Positions 53,902 through 64,000 of a stretch of 64,000 nucleotides of DNA are shown here, one piece after another. Source of the DNA: Gyromitra esculenta (taxonomy: Eukaryota > Ascomycota > Pezizomycetes > Pezizales > Discinaceae); assembly GCA_038503075.1 (NCBI GenBank), contig JBCAML010000003.1, positions 434,001-498,000 of the forward strand, read 5' to 3'. A program made the position numbers and the translations under genes. Each line of letters starts with the position of its first letter. Position 1 is the stretch's first letter. The notes beneath the pieces were generated by a model that worked only from the letters and a program-made list of their open reading frames with translations, was not told the DNA's origin and did no database searches.

Positions 53902-54848
53902 TGTTATACCTGTACCTTTTGAAGGAGTTCCTGACCCTGGAGTTACCCTATCTTTGGAGTTACCCTACTTTAGCACCTTCCGGATCGGGACTGGAGCCTG
54001 TTACCCTGCCTCCAATCCTTCCAGTAGGTATAGTATTTGGAGAAGGGGGGACAGCACCAGAAAAGACCTGTCCCGGAGGGCAAAAGTAACCCCTAGGCCG
54101 TCAAGCAAAACCGTCCGGCGGAATGGGACCCGGAGGGTATGTAGGGGAAGTGTCTGGTTTCGCTGTGGTTCAAACGGATTGCGAATTGGACCAAAACTGG
54201 CGGAGTTACAGACTGACAAAGATAAGGGAACGCAATGCTACGCGACGATTCGGATAGGCGAAATGAACATCTCGAAGAGACGAACGCAATGAAGACGAAT
54301 ACGTAACTCCCGTGTTACCGACATGCATACTGCTCGGAGAATCGCGGATCGGGGCCAGGGAACTCAATGGGGTATCGGGTATGGAGATAAGGCGAAGTGG
54401 TTTCATGTTGTCATAGTAGTTAGCGCCTCTACACCACACTACACCCAAACATAGTAGAGAGGAGGCATTATAAATACTCTCGCAGTGGATGTAAACTCTG
54501 AGTTGGATCATTAGCGACGAAGAACGAGCCTTATCAATATTATATTGTTTCTAGCAAAATTACTTCCGTGCAATTTACTCTTTTACTTGTGAATTACTTT
54601 TATCTCGCTTAGCAAGGCCTTGGCCCTTCAGCGTTAGTTATTAAACCTTACTATTGGAAGTTCTTCACGGAACTTTGCTCGATCCCTACTTTGAACTCTA
54701 CGGTTATCTTTTAGCGGTTCATAAGAAGCAGTTAGGACTTGCGCCTGTGTATTGTGTTGCGGATAGCAACCAGGCAGGTTATAGCGTCTAGATTGTTATC
54801 TAAAGCTTCTTTGAGATTTCCTGTACGGTGAGAAGTACCGGTCTTACA
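53902..54848 (+). repeat. Different solo LTR X (TG...CA type), flanks unmatched
   Basis: This 947-bp segment starts TGTTATACC and ends GGTCTTACA, a 7/9 inverted match with the canonical TG/CA ends. A TATAAATA box lies at 54469-54476. The five bases to the left are GTCTG (J gag) and to the right ATAGT (repeat copy), so there is no target duplication. It has no similarity to the other LTRs of the window and no coding sequence. It is probably an LTR formed by recombination between two copies; the boundaries are inferred from termini only. Confidence 0.55.
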
Positions 54849-55190
54849 ATAGTGCTATTTGTGAGGTGGCCTTAGAATCCCAAATTTTTGACTCTAAGTA
54901 CATATTAAAAGCCCTCGGCTTCTCTAAAAAACCACTGAGCTTAATTAATATGTATATTCTATCTTAGAGATTTTTATATTTTTAGTTTGGAGCATTTTAT
55001 TTACTAGGCGTGGTGGGGGGTTATTGTGTTGGGGCTCGATCTGTTGCTTAGCGGGTGGCCGATTTCCCCATTGTGACCGACTTCCGGGTAAATCTCATTA
55101 CATGTATGAGTCGTCGTACACGCTACACAAAAATCGCATACAAAATAAACTTTGCAAGTCTAGGTACGCAATGAAGTTACGAGTATGCAT
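54849..55190 (+). repeat. Dispersed repeat, right copy
   Basis: It matches the reverse complement of 7405-7890 without the MITE. Similarity fades after ATTACGAGTA near 55185. The following ~45 bp to the LTR at 55237 hold nothing I recognise. Confidence 0.6.
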
Positions 55191-55236
55191 AGGGTTTAAG
55201 CCGAAGTGCCACCCATTAATGGCACTTGTTTTTTCT

Positions 55237-56246
55237 TCTCAAGGAACGAGTTTTCGTCAAGCCCTTTGGTATCCCCAAAGGTGAGCAGTGCTACGTGAAC
55301 GAAAACTAGCGACAGGAGTTTGAGCTATGAGTCCACAGGTTCTACGACGGAGGGGAGTTATGGTAACTCCGACGGCGAGACTACGTTGATGTAGGGGAGT
55401 GATAAAATGAGAAGTATCACTGAGGTGAAGAAGGATTTGTAGGAATCCTGGCTTGTATTGTAGGATACAAGTAGAGTGACAATAGAAGACGTTGCTTAAA
55501 GAGAAAAGAAAGAAAAAGTACAATAAGAGGGGTTTTTTTTTTTTGTTAAATCATTGTTTCATTGTTTTATCTAGGTACAAGAATATCACATGCAACCGAA
55601 GTTATAGCGTGAACAAAACCCTACTCTCACAACCCTCCTAGACAAAAGGAAAATACAAAAGAGACGAAACAAAATAACCAGTGAACAAGATAGTTATTGA
55701 AGCCGATGATGGTGAAGTTTAGTGTGTGTGATTGGTAGAATACTGCTGGTCGTACTAGTAGCAGTCTACTGGCGCATCAAGCACAAACGAGGTAGAGACG
55801 AAGGCACGCACTAAGCAAGGGCGAAGAGTGGCTGTAATCGAGAGTTGCAGCCGAAGAGAGAAGAGGGGGCCCTTGAGTCTCGCTAGGAGAGGGCAAAGGG
55901 TGAAGAGTGTATCATGATGGATGCTTCCCTAAAAGGGCATCATGAGAGGAGGAGAAGTATCACGAAGCAGGGGTGAAGCCTAAGTGCTAAAGACTTTTGG
56001 CCCTGTGTCACCCCGTTGCAACGCAGAAGGAGGAGTTGTTGCTTCAAGCGAGTGAAATGTAGAGGAGAGGGAGCATGAAATACAATAAGAGGGGAATTCC
56101 CTTCGTTTATATACCAACAATCCATCCTTTCGATGACAAATGTATGACTCATGACACAGGAAGCAAACAGAAACATCAAGATTAGTAAAACCTAACACCT
56201 GTACACCCATAATCCTATCCAACCAATGAAACAACCATCCATGAAA
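55237..56246 (-). repeat. Solo LTR S8 (beta type) carrying a retroposed insert
   Basis: It starts TCTCAAGG and ends CCATGAAA with flanks TTTCT (55232-55236) and TTTCC (56247-56251), a duplication with one change. Its 460 bp of LTR are split by a 548-bp insert (55533-56080). R-start and U5 hairpin (CTTTGG/CCAAAG) are kept. Confidence 0.85.
55533..56080 (-). mobile_element. Retroposed poly(A) sequence with 14-bp target duplication
   Basis: TACAATAAGAGGGG occurs at 55519-55532 and 56081-56094. Between them, read on the minus strand, is a 548-bp sequence ending in A12. Undivided LTRs such as S2 show the empty site (ACAACAAGAGGGG). This is the signature of LINE-type target-primed reverse transcription. 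I see no A/B box at its 5' end and no coding frame, so it may be a 5'-truncated LINE, a SINE without a tRNA head, or a copied host transcript. Confidence 0.75.
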
Positions 56247-56251
56247 TTTCC

Positions 56252-56644
56252 CTCCCCAATTTACTTTTGTCGCCGCAACATTTGTTTATAAACTTTACCA
56301 CGGTGGAAATGAATCAATATACACACTACCCACCCGAATGAAAGTCTAAAAGGCATGAAATAACCCATTTACCAGAGGTATTTGATATAAATGCATCATC
56401 TGATTCGTTTATTGATGTCTTTGTTTATGCCTTTCCCCCACTATCAGGGGAAAGGGATCAGTAAAAGCATCGGTAAAGTGTAGGGAAAAGTGTAGACTAG
56501 GAAAGGCATTAGGAAAGGTGTAGGAAAAGGTGTAGGGAAAGTCGTTGGGGGAAGACATCAGGAAAAGCATCAGTAAAAGTGTTAGAAGTATGGATTTTCT
56601 TGAAAAGATAAACTTACTAGGCTGCCAATTGGACTAGATACATA
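56252..56644. other. Unassigned, includes purine-rich degenerate units
   Basis: No gene seen. From 56445 to 56595 short units such as GGAAAAGCATCAGTAAA recur on the + strand. They are the reverse complement of parts of the minisatellite at 56881-57072 (TTTACTGATGCTTTTCC), so the two arms could fold back. Confidence 0.5.
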
Positions 56645-56730
56645 TCAGTAGGTAGTTCAAGTGCCAAGAATTCTGGCTTGGGATAAAATATGTGGTACAT
56701 GTATAGGAGGTCGTGAGTTCAACTCCTTTC
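56645..56730 (+). other. tRNA-like relic
   Basis: TAGTTCAAGTG (56653-56663) resembles an A box with two changes, and GTTCAACTCC (56717-56726) matches the B box. The anticodon region has GCCA/TGGC pairing but the T stem does not close. It is a decayed tRNA or SINE head at best. Confidence 0.3.
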
Positions 56731-56880
56731 CCTGATTATTCCCTTTTTGAGGTCTTTTTGCAATTTTCAGTGTTGGAAAAGGCACTGAAAAGAGCACAGG
56801 AAAGGGATGAAAAAGTATACTTTTCCCCTAACTGTACCTTTACTAATCCATTTACTGATCCATTTACCAATGACTTTTCC

Positions 56881-57072
56881 ACACAAATATTTGGTGGGGC
56901 AATTGATGCACTTGTTCGTGCCTTTCCCCTACTAATATATTACGGGAGATATGATGCATTTACTGATCCATGTCCCATACAAATATATTGCAGACAAAAT
57001 GATGTCTTTACTGATGCTTTTCCCATACAAATATCTTGCAGGAGAATAGATACATTTCCCGATACATTTCCC
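56881..57072. repeat. Minisatellite, four units of 46-50 bp
   Basis: Units 56881-56930, 56931-56976, 56977-57024 and 57025-57072 share AAATAT, a central GATGCATTTACTGAT-like part and an ending TTTCCC or GTCCC. A 135-codon frame (56713-57120) runs through and repeats a 16-residue unit, but nothing else supports it as a gene. Confidence 0.65.
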
Positions 57073-57120
57073 ATCGCTGTAGAGATGGGAAACGTCCACA
57101 GTGCTATGTTTGTATGCTAG

Positions 57121-58835
57121 ATACCACAACTGCTTTGCTCCAACTGCGTCCACCCATCAACCACAACATCAATACTTACACCACTATAAGTTTCACGCCG
57201 AAGAACTCTGTTTATAGTACACTTTTTTATTTTGAAAAATATTAAGAAAATACTGCCTGATTTTCTGTGAAGCTATAACTCAAAATGTAGAGTTTTCCCT
57301 ACCTCGCTAGGGCTAAAGGGTAAGTGACTGACTGTATATGTTTAATTGTGGTAAAAACGATCGGAGCGAAGTAGTTTTGGTATCTTGAACGTTTTCCCTT
57401 AGTTATAGTTCGTCAACTCTCTAATAACTTGTTTGCTTTTTGCAGGTACTGCACCTAATTGCCTTGCACAGCAGAGGAGATTTCGAGTTAACACACCCTG
57501 ATAAGCTGAGTGGAAAGTCCTACGCCTTAAGGCCAAGATTCTTTTCAGTGTAGAGGTTTATCTTTCTGGTGCTCTAATTCAGAGTCCTGCGGGGCCCAGC
57601 GTTCGATCCTTGGTTTCGGCAGAAGTTGAGGGGGGGGCGAGATGAATTGAGTGAAAGACCCTACACCCCAGCTAGTATCGGAGTTCCTTTGGGCGTAGAG
57701 GCTCATTTCTCTCGTCTGACAATTATCAGAAACTAAAAACCCTATATATACGAGTTCAAAGACTGGGACTGAAATTGCAACGTATCTATTTGTCCATGTG
57801 CATCTGAGAAATCGAATGGACAGGGTCTAAACTTTCAGTGGATGTCCTTAAAAAATCACACTGTGTTAAACACCATTACGCAAGAAACCCCCGCATAAAA
57901 TCCTGGGGATTCTTGTAGTGAATTGCGGCCTATATCTTCTGGGGGGCTTAAAGCGGTTGTGTTGCACCTACTCTTGTGGTTGACTTCGTCACCCGCTTTA
58001 ACATCATCCGCGAACAAGTACACTAGGACCCTCCGTTCAACTTAGTATATAATGACATTCCCATGATTCACCATGATTCTGGGGGTGATGGTATTCGCGG
58101 CTGTGGTAGTGGGTAGTCTCGTGACCAGCAGCCAACAGCAGAAGGGATGGAGCGTGCCTAAGTGAAATAGCCTATGGGATGAATTGGGCTTGTGCTATAA
58201 AGGCATAGGGATGTTTTTGGCACCAGATGCGATTAAACTCTCCAGTTGGTACGGGTGGATCCTAGCCCACGGTGCAGAGTAGCCAAGGTAGCGAGGGACA
58301 TCGATGGGAAAGATCCCAGATTCAAAATCCCCAAACATGATATTGTTATTATAGTCTATCTAGGCTCGTACCTATTTCCTACTGCCAGGCTGCTGTGCGC
58401 CGTAGGCAGGCTACGCGAAAGAGGTTAAGCACGAGACTAGAGGTAATCTGTTTCCGTCCCCGCCTTCTAGTGAAGCAACCTCCGAGGACTGGAACTGGGT
58501 ACAACGCAGTTTCTATTTTTTAGTTCTATCTAATCGTACTATTTTAGCTGGGATACCAAGCCCCTGGGATTGAGCATTGACCATCCAACCCATGTGCAGA
58601 TAATTTGAGTGATAAATTATGATCTTGTTCCCTAGTCTACGTTTCAAACACCAGTTTTCCACCTTCCACATTATAAATGAAACTAAAAGAGACTGCTCAT
58701 TCATACCTATTTTTTAACCTAATATGTTGGTGAAAGTATTGATTTGTTATATAAACATAAATAATAGAAAGCTTAAGACTAATTACTCGACTATTTCCAC
58801 AGCAGCTTCCCCTAGTGAGCATACAGCGAAGCACA
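57121..58835. other. Gene-free stretch before the XLF gene
   Basis: I find no supported gene. Two imperfect direct copies of a ~65-bp unit (around 57510-57575 and 57648-57715: GTGGAAAGTCCTACGCC versus GTGAAAGACCCTACACC, both with GTAGAGG) are present. GCGTTCGATCC at 57599-57609 resembles a tRNA B box without a matching A box. The 3' UTR of the XLF gene should lie at the right end. Confidence 0.45.
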
Positions 58836-61023
58836 TCAAAATTTTCTCTTCTTTTTCACCGGGGCCTTCTTCTTGGCCTCTAACTCCTTCTCTAACTGTC
58901 TTCTCTTCCTATCAGCTTTCTCATCCTCGTCCTCCAGCTCTGGTGATGGCGTTTTCACTTTCGCCGGAGGTGAAGGTGGCGGCGGCGATGCTACTCGTGC
59001 CTAGTAGATGGTCAAGTTAGCCGTGTCCTCGCACAGGTGAAGTGGGAAGAGATAAGGAGAGAAATTACCAAAGAAGCAGAAGGGCCTGGCAACCCAGGCT
59101 TGGTGGCGGCATCTTTCATTTCCGCGTCGTGATCATCCTCACTTCTAACAGTTTTCTTACCACCGATCTTGCCAATTCTACCAATAGGCTTCTTGACGGT
59201 CACCGGCTTGGCCACTTCTTTTGGTGCTTCCTCTTCCGAATCAGTATTATCCGCTGGCGGTGGCAGTGATACAAATTTGGGCGAGTTCTTTTTGCCTCCA
59301 GTAACCATTCCAACATCTCCTTTGGGTTTGGGCGGTGGAGAAATTTCGCCAGTATATAAAGTGAATTGAGCAACGGGCTCTTTCCCCTTTCCCTTGTCTA
59401 GTGTTCGGGGAACAACAACTGTATCTGAATCCTCTGTCTCATCACCAGCGTTTGTGTCTGAAACTCTTGTTCGTGACGGACTTAGTTTCTCAACATTTTT
59501 CCCGCCGATTCTACTCGGTCCCAGTCCGATCTTCCCGATTGACATTGATTTTGGCGGGGGAGAGACCGTGCCAGAGGTAGACCTTGGAAATGCTCCGCCT
59601 GGGGTAAATTTCCGCGAAGAACGGAGGTCGAGGCCGTCAGAGTTAGACTAGATAGATCAATTCAATTAGTATAGAGCGACTGTTCGTAACCTGGTTATGG
59701 GGAAATGACTTACAGCAGTGTGTTCATATTTAGGGATTGGAGTTGTTGGGGGTGGCAACAATGGTATATTTTTTGGAGGGGGTGTTATTCGAACCTGAAA
59801 TAATAGTCAATATTGCAGGACGGTACTATTGTGTGTCTGATAAATTTGAGTGACGTATGAATTGGGGATATAGATTTTGAGAGGCATAGCATTAAGCTCG
59901 AGGAATAGTGATAGTTTAAAGGAAAATATTTTGTTTATTCTAAATTGAGTACAGGGAAGCAAGTTGCATCCTCGGAGTAGATATGTAGCATGGCCGGTTT
60001 TCTTGAGAACCCCACAAATTTCACGGAGCAATGCACTCGTGGTAGAGGGGGAGGGTGTGTGTGCGATATTGGAGGAGTGACATGGAGAGATATGAGGAGA
60101 GATTGGAAAGTCGTAAGGCGTACCTGAAATTCGTCATCTTCGTCCTCAACCCCTCTCTGCTCCTTTACCTGCTTCATTGGTGTCTGCTTCCGTACCGTCT
60201 TTCCTATCGTCTTCCTCACCGGTACCTTTAATTCTTGTTCATCATCACTACTTTCATCATCTTCTACAGTTTTCCACCACCCTTCCACCTCTCCCAAGCT
60301 TCTCACCCCCCCTCCGACCTCTTTCATCCCACCCCCAAAAACTTCTTTTATCACCTCTCCCACCCTTCTCTCTCCCTCCATCCCATACTCTCCTCTCCAG
60401 CCCTCTTCGTCGAACTTTTCTAACCCACGCCTCCGTGCTCTTCCACCGCCTAACATATTTTTAACATCTAAACCATGCTCCTTAAGTTGATCCGTCAGTC
60501 GCTCGATGAGCATATCCTTCTCCTTGATCGTTTGGAGGAGAGAATCAGTTTGGTCTTGCAGCGTTGAAACAATCCCAAGAAGTGGAAGAACAAGAAGATT
60601 AGTGAGCTGTACTCGCGGCAGAGGAGAGAGGCAAAAAGTCCAGGAGAGAGGTCGAAGAGGTGCCTGTAGCTCGCTTGTTGTTTTAAGGCGGAGCACGGCT
60701 GTCCCATCTTCAGAGGTTCTGCTACTTGTGAGTTCGATGTCGACTTTGTCATCTGGTTTCAGCACGGTATGCTGCAGCTTTTCTAGGAGGATCTTAAGCT
60801 GGCTGAGGTCCTCGGAAGGATCAATAGATGTGCTTTCCCTTTCTGAGCGGGCAAGGATCTCGCGTTTGGATAGAGTTTCGGACCAAACGGAGGTTAGATC
60901 AGTAAGATAGAGGGTATAAGATGTTGAGGTGAAGATGGACTGCAGGAGAAGTGGCGGAGCAGAACGGAGTGGGCTTGAGAGTGGAAGCGGGTGCCAGGGT
61001 GTATGTCGTAAAAGACTCGGCAT
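58836..61023 (-). CDS. NEJ1: XLF/Cernunnos (Nej1)-family non-homologous end-joining factor
   Basis: XLF proteins work in the nucleus with XRCC4/Lif1 and DNA ligase IV to bridge and seal double-strand breaks. Exons (minus): 61023-60124, 59794-59714, 59647-59069, 59000-58836, all phase 0, 574 residues. The globular head (residues ~1-165) shows SYTLYLTDLTSVWSETL and ENTSIDPS-like STSIDPSEDLSQLKILLEKL. A coiled coil follows (~165-200, QTDSLLQTIKEKDMLIERL), then a long acidic, Lys/Pro-rich low-complexity tail. The very C-terminus is basic, KKKRKF, like the Ku-binding tail of XLF proteins. Exon 1 could read on past 60124 but then leaves family composition; GTACGC there is used as donor. The tail exons are inferred from splice sites and phase. 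Confidence 0.85.
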
Positions 61024-61497
61024 GGTAAGAGCTGGTGCACACTGGGAGATTTGTTGGTAAATAACTCTGCGATTAAAAGCGCACGTATTTATTAGGAAAA
61101 AATTCCTGGAGTAGTAAGTGCGACAGGGTTAATGAACTTCTACAGAAGCTTGGATGGTTGGAGGTTGCGGAGAGCTGGCCCAAGAGTCACGGCGCGCTTG
61201 GACCACTGTCGAAAACACTGTACGCGTGTCCATGGCGAGAAATAATCAGGCTTACAAAAAATGTGATGAAATATTTACTGAACACCATGTGCTTTTAGAC
61301 CCAAAAACCGAATGCCGTCTCTGGTAACCGTGGATTGAGACAATCAGAGGAAGGAAAAAGAAGAACCCCACGAAAACCTTTCGTATTCGCTTTTTTGTTT
61401 TACATTTCCCATATCGGACCACCCAGGACTGTTCCAGAAAAAAAAAAGACCAGCGATGAGAAAAACATATTTTTTATTTTATCCCTAATCCGACACT
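61024..61497. other. Spacer between XLF gene and RPL34
   Basis: It contains the XLF promoter and the 3' end of RPL34, which are transcribed in the same direction. I see no separate feature. Confidence 0.5.
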
Positions 61498-62427
61498 CTA
61501 CTTCCTCTTGGCAGCGGCTTCCTTAAGGACCTAAATTTCGAGGGAGAAACCAATTAGTAATTTGAGGACGATATCTCATGGGGAAACTGTCGCCGAAAGG
61601 CTTGGGGCAATTTTGGCACGGACCTTCTTCACGATCTTCTGTTCCTCGATCAAGAACGCACGCACGACACGGTCCTTGACGCAGTTCGCACAACGAGAAC
61701 CACCATAGGCGCGCTGAACAGTCTTCTGGGGCTTGGATATCTGCGAGTACTCGCGAGGGCGAAGGGCAGGAACCTAAAGGGGCTTGGTTAATATATAAAA
61801 TTCGACGAAAAGCGATTCCCCTCCTTGAATTCCCCCTCTTTCTGGCATCGGAGCTGAGCTGAGCTGGGTTGTACTTGAGTGGGATATCAAGAATCTCCCA
61901 AACAGAACCCGAGTAGCACCTGCTTTGAATCTTATCGGGGATATCCAACAGGAACCCATCATCATTTGGCCTTATATCCCATGTTCCAACTCCCAACTCC
62001 CAACCCCAATCCACCCCAATCCCCAGCCGTACCAGCTCCCCAGCTCCGGCCAAAACCCCAAAACCCCAACCTGGAACTCGAAAAGAAACTCGGACTCACC
62101 CCAGGAAGCTTGATACCACAGTCACCGCACTTGGGAGGAGAACCTCTCTTCTTGATGTGGAGGTAACGGAGCTTTCCACCCGGGGTCTTGATGACGCGGA
62201 CTTTGTTGCTGCGGGTATTGTACCTGTATGAAGAAAGACCTCATCAACAATCCAAACTTCCGTCTCGTAGTTTCGTAGTCCGTCGACTAGTTCGTGTGGT
62301 GAGGGAAGGGGACTTACGGATTCCTCCGTCTCTGTAGCAGTAGTCAGCATCAGGAGCAGCATTTTACCCTACATGTAGACAGCAAGCAAAAAGAGAAACT
62401 TACGTAGGTCAATCTGGTGGAAGACAT
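61498..62427 (-). CDS. RPL34: 60S ribosomal protein eL34
   Basis: A large-subunit ribosomal protein. Exons (minus): 62427-62404 (MSSTRLTY), 62332-62319 (a 14-nt microexon, RRRN plus two bases), 62223-62100, 61773-61624 and 61530-61498. They total 345 nt, 114 residues, normal for the family. Landmarks: [29 protein letters not shown], the two cysteine pairs KCGDCG and RCANC that bind zinc in eL34, and the tail KEAAAKRK. All five exons join in phase. The last donor is GTCCGT. Five exons in such a short gene is typical for ribosomal protein genes of filamentous fungi. Confidence 0.95.
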
Positions 62428-62982
62428 TGGAGAATACGACGGTGCCGGGGTTCACTAGGGTGTCGGTTGTGGGGGATTGGTGGTTCGTTGGGCGTCGGTC
62501 GTCGTAAAGTTGTCGCTGGGGGTTTGAGATTCCGGGAAGTGTGATTTTTCGCGATAGTATCGCACGGTGGGCGGGAGCGTTGTGGGGCGCCACGATGGAT
62601 GGGGGAATAACAGTCGTAGGGCTGCAGCCCCAGACATGAGGCTGTGGAGTTGGGTTCTTGGTGCGGCGGTGGGACATGGAAGCCGGGTAACGAGAGGTTG
62701 AGCCGCTAATTACCAAACAGGAAATTATATTATCAGAAGCTAATTTCCCAATCTGGCGGATTAACGGCAATTAAGAAGCGCGACGGACACTCTTGCTGCC
62801 ATCGCGCGTTTTCCTCATAAGTCGCCACATCCTCGAACTGTGAACACCTAAAAGAGGATTATCTCCAACACAACCACCATCCCCCATCCACCTAACTCAC
62901 GAAGCTCTTATCTGATATCCACACTTGAGCATAGGATACACAAGAGAGAGCGCATCCCGAATTCCATCTGCCATTCGCAATC
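62428..62982. promoter_or_regulatory. Divergent promoter region RPL34 / PRP8
   Basis: The two start codons are 555 bp apart and face away from each other, so both promoters and 5' UTRs lie here. I see no certain TATA box. Frames in this region are shadows. Confidence 0.55.
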
Positions 62983-64000
62983 ATGGCTTCTCTACCCCCT
63001 CCTCCACCTCCTGGATGGCAAGGCTCGTCAGCTCCTGGTGCTCCTTTGCAACCTCCACCTCCAGGATACCGCCCTCCTGCGGACCCGCAGCAGGCAAAGT
63101 TCGAGCAGAAGAAGAAAGAGTGGCTGAGGATACAGAAGAATCGCTTTGGCGAGAAGAGGAAGAATGGCTTTGTTGACACACACAAAGCTGATATGCCACC
63201 TGAACATCTGAGGAAGATCGTGAGGGATATTGGAGACGTGAGTCAGAAGAAGTTCTCGGCTGATAAACGGGCATATTTGGGGGCTCTGAAGTTCATGGTA
63301 TGTCTGCTGTATCCCCTCCCCCCCCTCTCGATGACGAGATGCTAACTTGACGCGATTATATAGCCTCATGCAGTGTTGAAGCTCCTTGAAAATATGCCAA
63401 TGCCGTGGGAAAGTGCACGAGAGGTCAGGGTGCTATATCACGTTAATGGGTGTTTGACATTAGTCAACGAGATCCCCCGTGTGATAGAGCCGGTTTTTCA
63501 TGCGCAATGGGCGACGATGTGGGTGTGCATGAGGAGAGAAAAGTCAGACAGAAGGCATTTTAAACGAATGCGATTCCCACCATTCGACGATGAGGAGCCT
63601 CCATTGTGAGTTTTACCCCTTTTATTAATCCCCCAAGCCTTTGGCATGTTGACCTCGAACGGTTTCTGATAGGGTTGCGGTGTAGGTCGTGGAGCGAGAA
63701 CATCGAAGATGTTGAGCCTCAAGAACCTATCCAGATGGAGCTCGACGAGCACGAAGATGCGCCTGTCATTGAGTGGTTCTACGATCATAGGCCTTTGTTA
63801 GATACTCCCCACGTTAATGGCCCTTCGTACAAGCAATGGAACCTGAACTTGCCGCAGATGGCTACCCTCTACCGTCTCTCGCATCAGCTTCTGTCCGACT
63901 TGGTCGACAAGAACTACTTCTACATGTTCGACCGGAAATCGTTCTTTACAGCTAAAGCCCTTAATGTAGCAATCCCCGGTGGACCGCGGTTCGAACCGCT
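62983..64000 (+). CDS. PRP8: Pre-mRNA splicing factor Prp8, N-terminal part
   Basis: Prp8 is the central U5 snRNP protein that cradles the spliceosome active site. Exons: 62983-63297, 63364-63605 and 63686 onward, continuing past the window edge. The protein begins with a proline-rich stretch ([14 protein letters not shown]), then [74 protein letters not shown] and [19 protein letters not shown], ending in [18 protein letters not shown], all hallmarks of this highly conserved family. Splice phases are 0 and 2. The ATG at 62983 (CAATCATGG) is the only in-frame start before the conserved block. Confidence 0.97.

Noticed and set aside
55024..55284. 86-codon frame
   Set aside because: It runs from the dispersed repeat into solo LTR S8, so it cannot be a gene.
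8391..56246. CRISPR array or bacterial defence island
   Set aside because: Repeats are LTRs with target duplications; genes are spliced eukaryotic genes. Nothing prokaryotic is present.
56713..57120. 135-residue protein with a 16-residue repeat
   Set aside because: Its frame is explained by a 48-bp minisatellite; no promoter, homology or flanking gene structure. Kept only as a repeat.
62369..62770. 133-codon minus-strand frame upstream of RPL34
   Set aside because: It overlaps the RPL34 first exon and the divergent promoter in a different frame; composition is not protein-like.

Overview
This window is nuclear DNA of a filamentous ascomycete (probably Pezizomycotina; I cannot name the species). 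Ordinary eukaryotic genes with 48-70 nt GT-AG introns and CTAAC/CTAAT-like branch sites sit at both ends. The left edge holds the 3' two-thirds or so of the exocyst gene SEC8 (1-3341, +). The right edge holds an XLF/Nej1-type end-joining factor (58836-61023, -), ribosomal protein eL34 (61498-62427, -) and the 5' end of the spliceosome gene PRP8 (62983 onward, +). One small cysteine-rich protein is possible at 3895-4068 (-). I see no other convincing host gene.

The middle, 8391-56246, is a nested pile of Ty3/gypsy retrotransposons of one chromodomain-bearing lineage. Two related subfamilies are present: alpha-like elements A, C, E, G, J (with D and L), and beta-like elements B, F, K. LTR ends and 5-bp target duplications give the insertion order. 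M (+) holds K1 (-), which holds K2 (-). K2 holds A in its LTR and C (+) just downstream. C holds B in its 5' LTR, solo LTR S1, and D (-). D holds solo LTRs S2-S5, full-length E (-), and L (-). L holds J (-), and J holds solo LTR S7 and F (+), whose 3' LTR holds G (+). B and G have intact gag and pol and nearly identical LTRs, so they look autonomous and young. A, E and F each carry one or a few lesions. C, D, J, K, L and M are remnants.

The elements share a recognisable expression and replication apparatus. The LTR promoter has a TATA box followed by a conserved AAGCAACGT. A complementary ACGTTGCTT lies two bases beyond the 5' LTR, as expected for Tf1/sushi-style self-priming. The U5 region carries a bulged hairpin with an invariant GGATA loop and co-varying stems. 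Gag ends at a TTTAAAC slippery heptamer with the gag stop codon directly behind it and a co-varying stem downstream, so Pol should be made by -1 frameshifting. Pol runs protease, RT, RNase H, integrase, chromodomain. The LTR ends are not TG...CA but TTTCAYGG...CCRTGAGA.

The nest is open on its right side: M, K1, K2, C, D, L and J all lack their right halves. J stops at 53901 against a different 947-bp solo LTR (TG...CA) whose flanks do not match. The simplest reading is one LTR-LTR deletion that removed every closing arm. To the right lie an inverted copy of a repeat also found left of the nest (the left copy holds a TA-flanked MITE), a beta LTR carrying a 548-bp poly(A) retroposed insert with a 14-bp target duplication, a tRNA-like relic and a 48-bp minisatellite.
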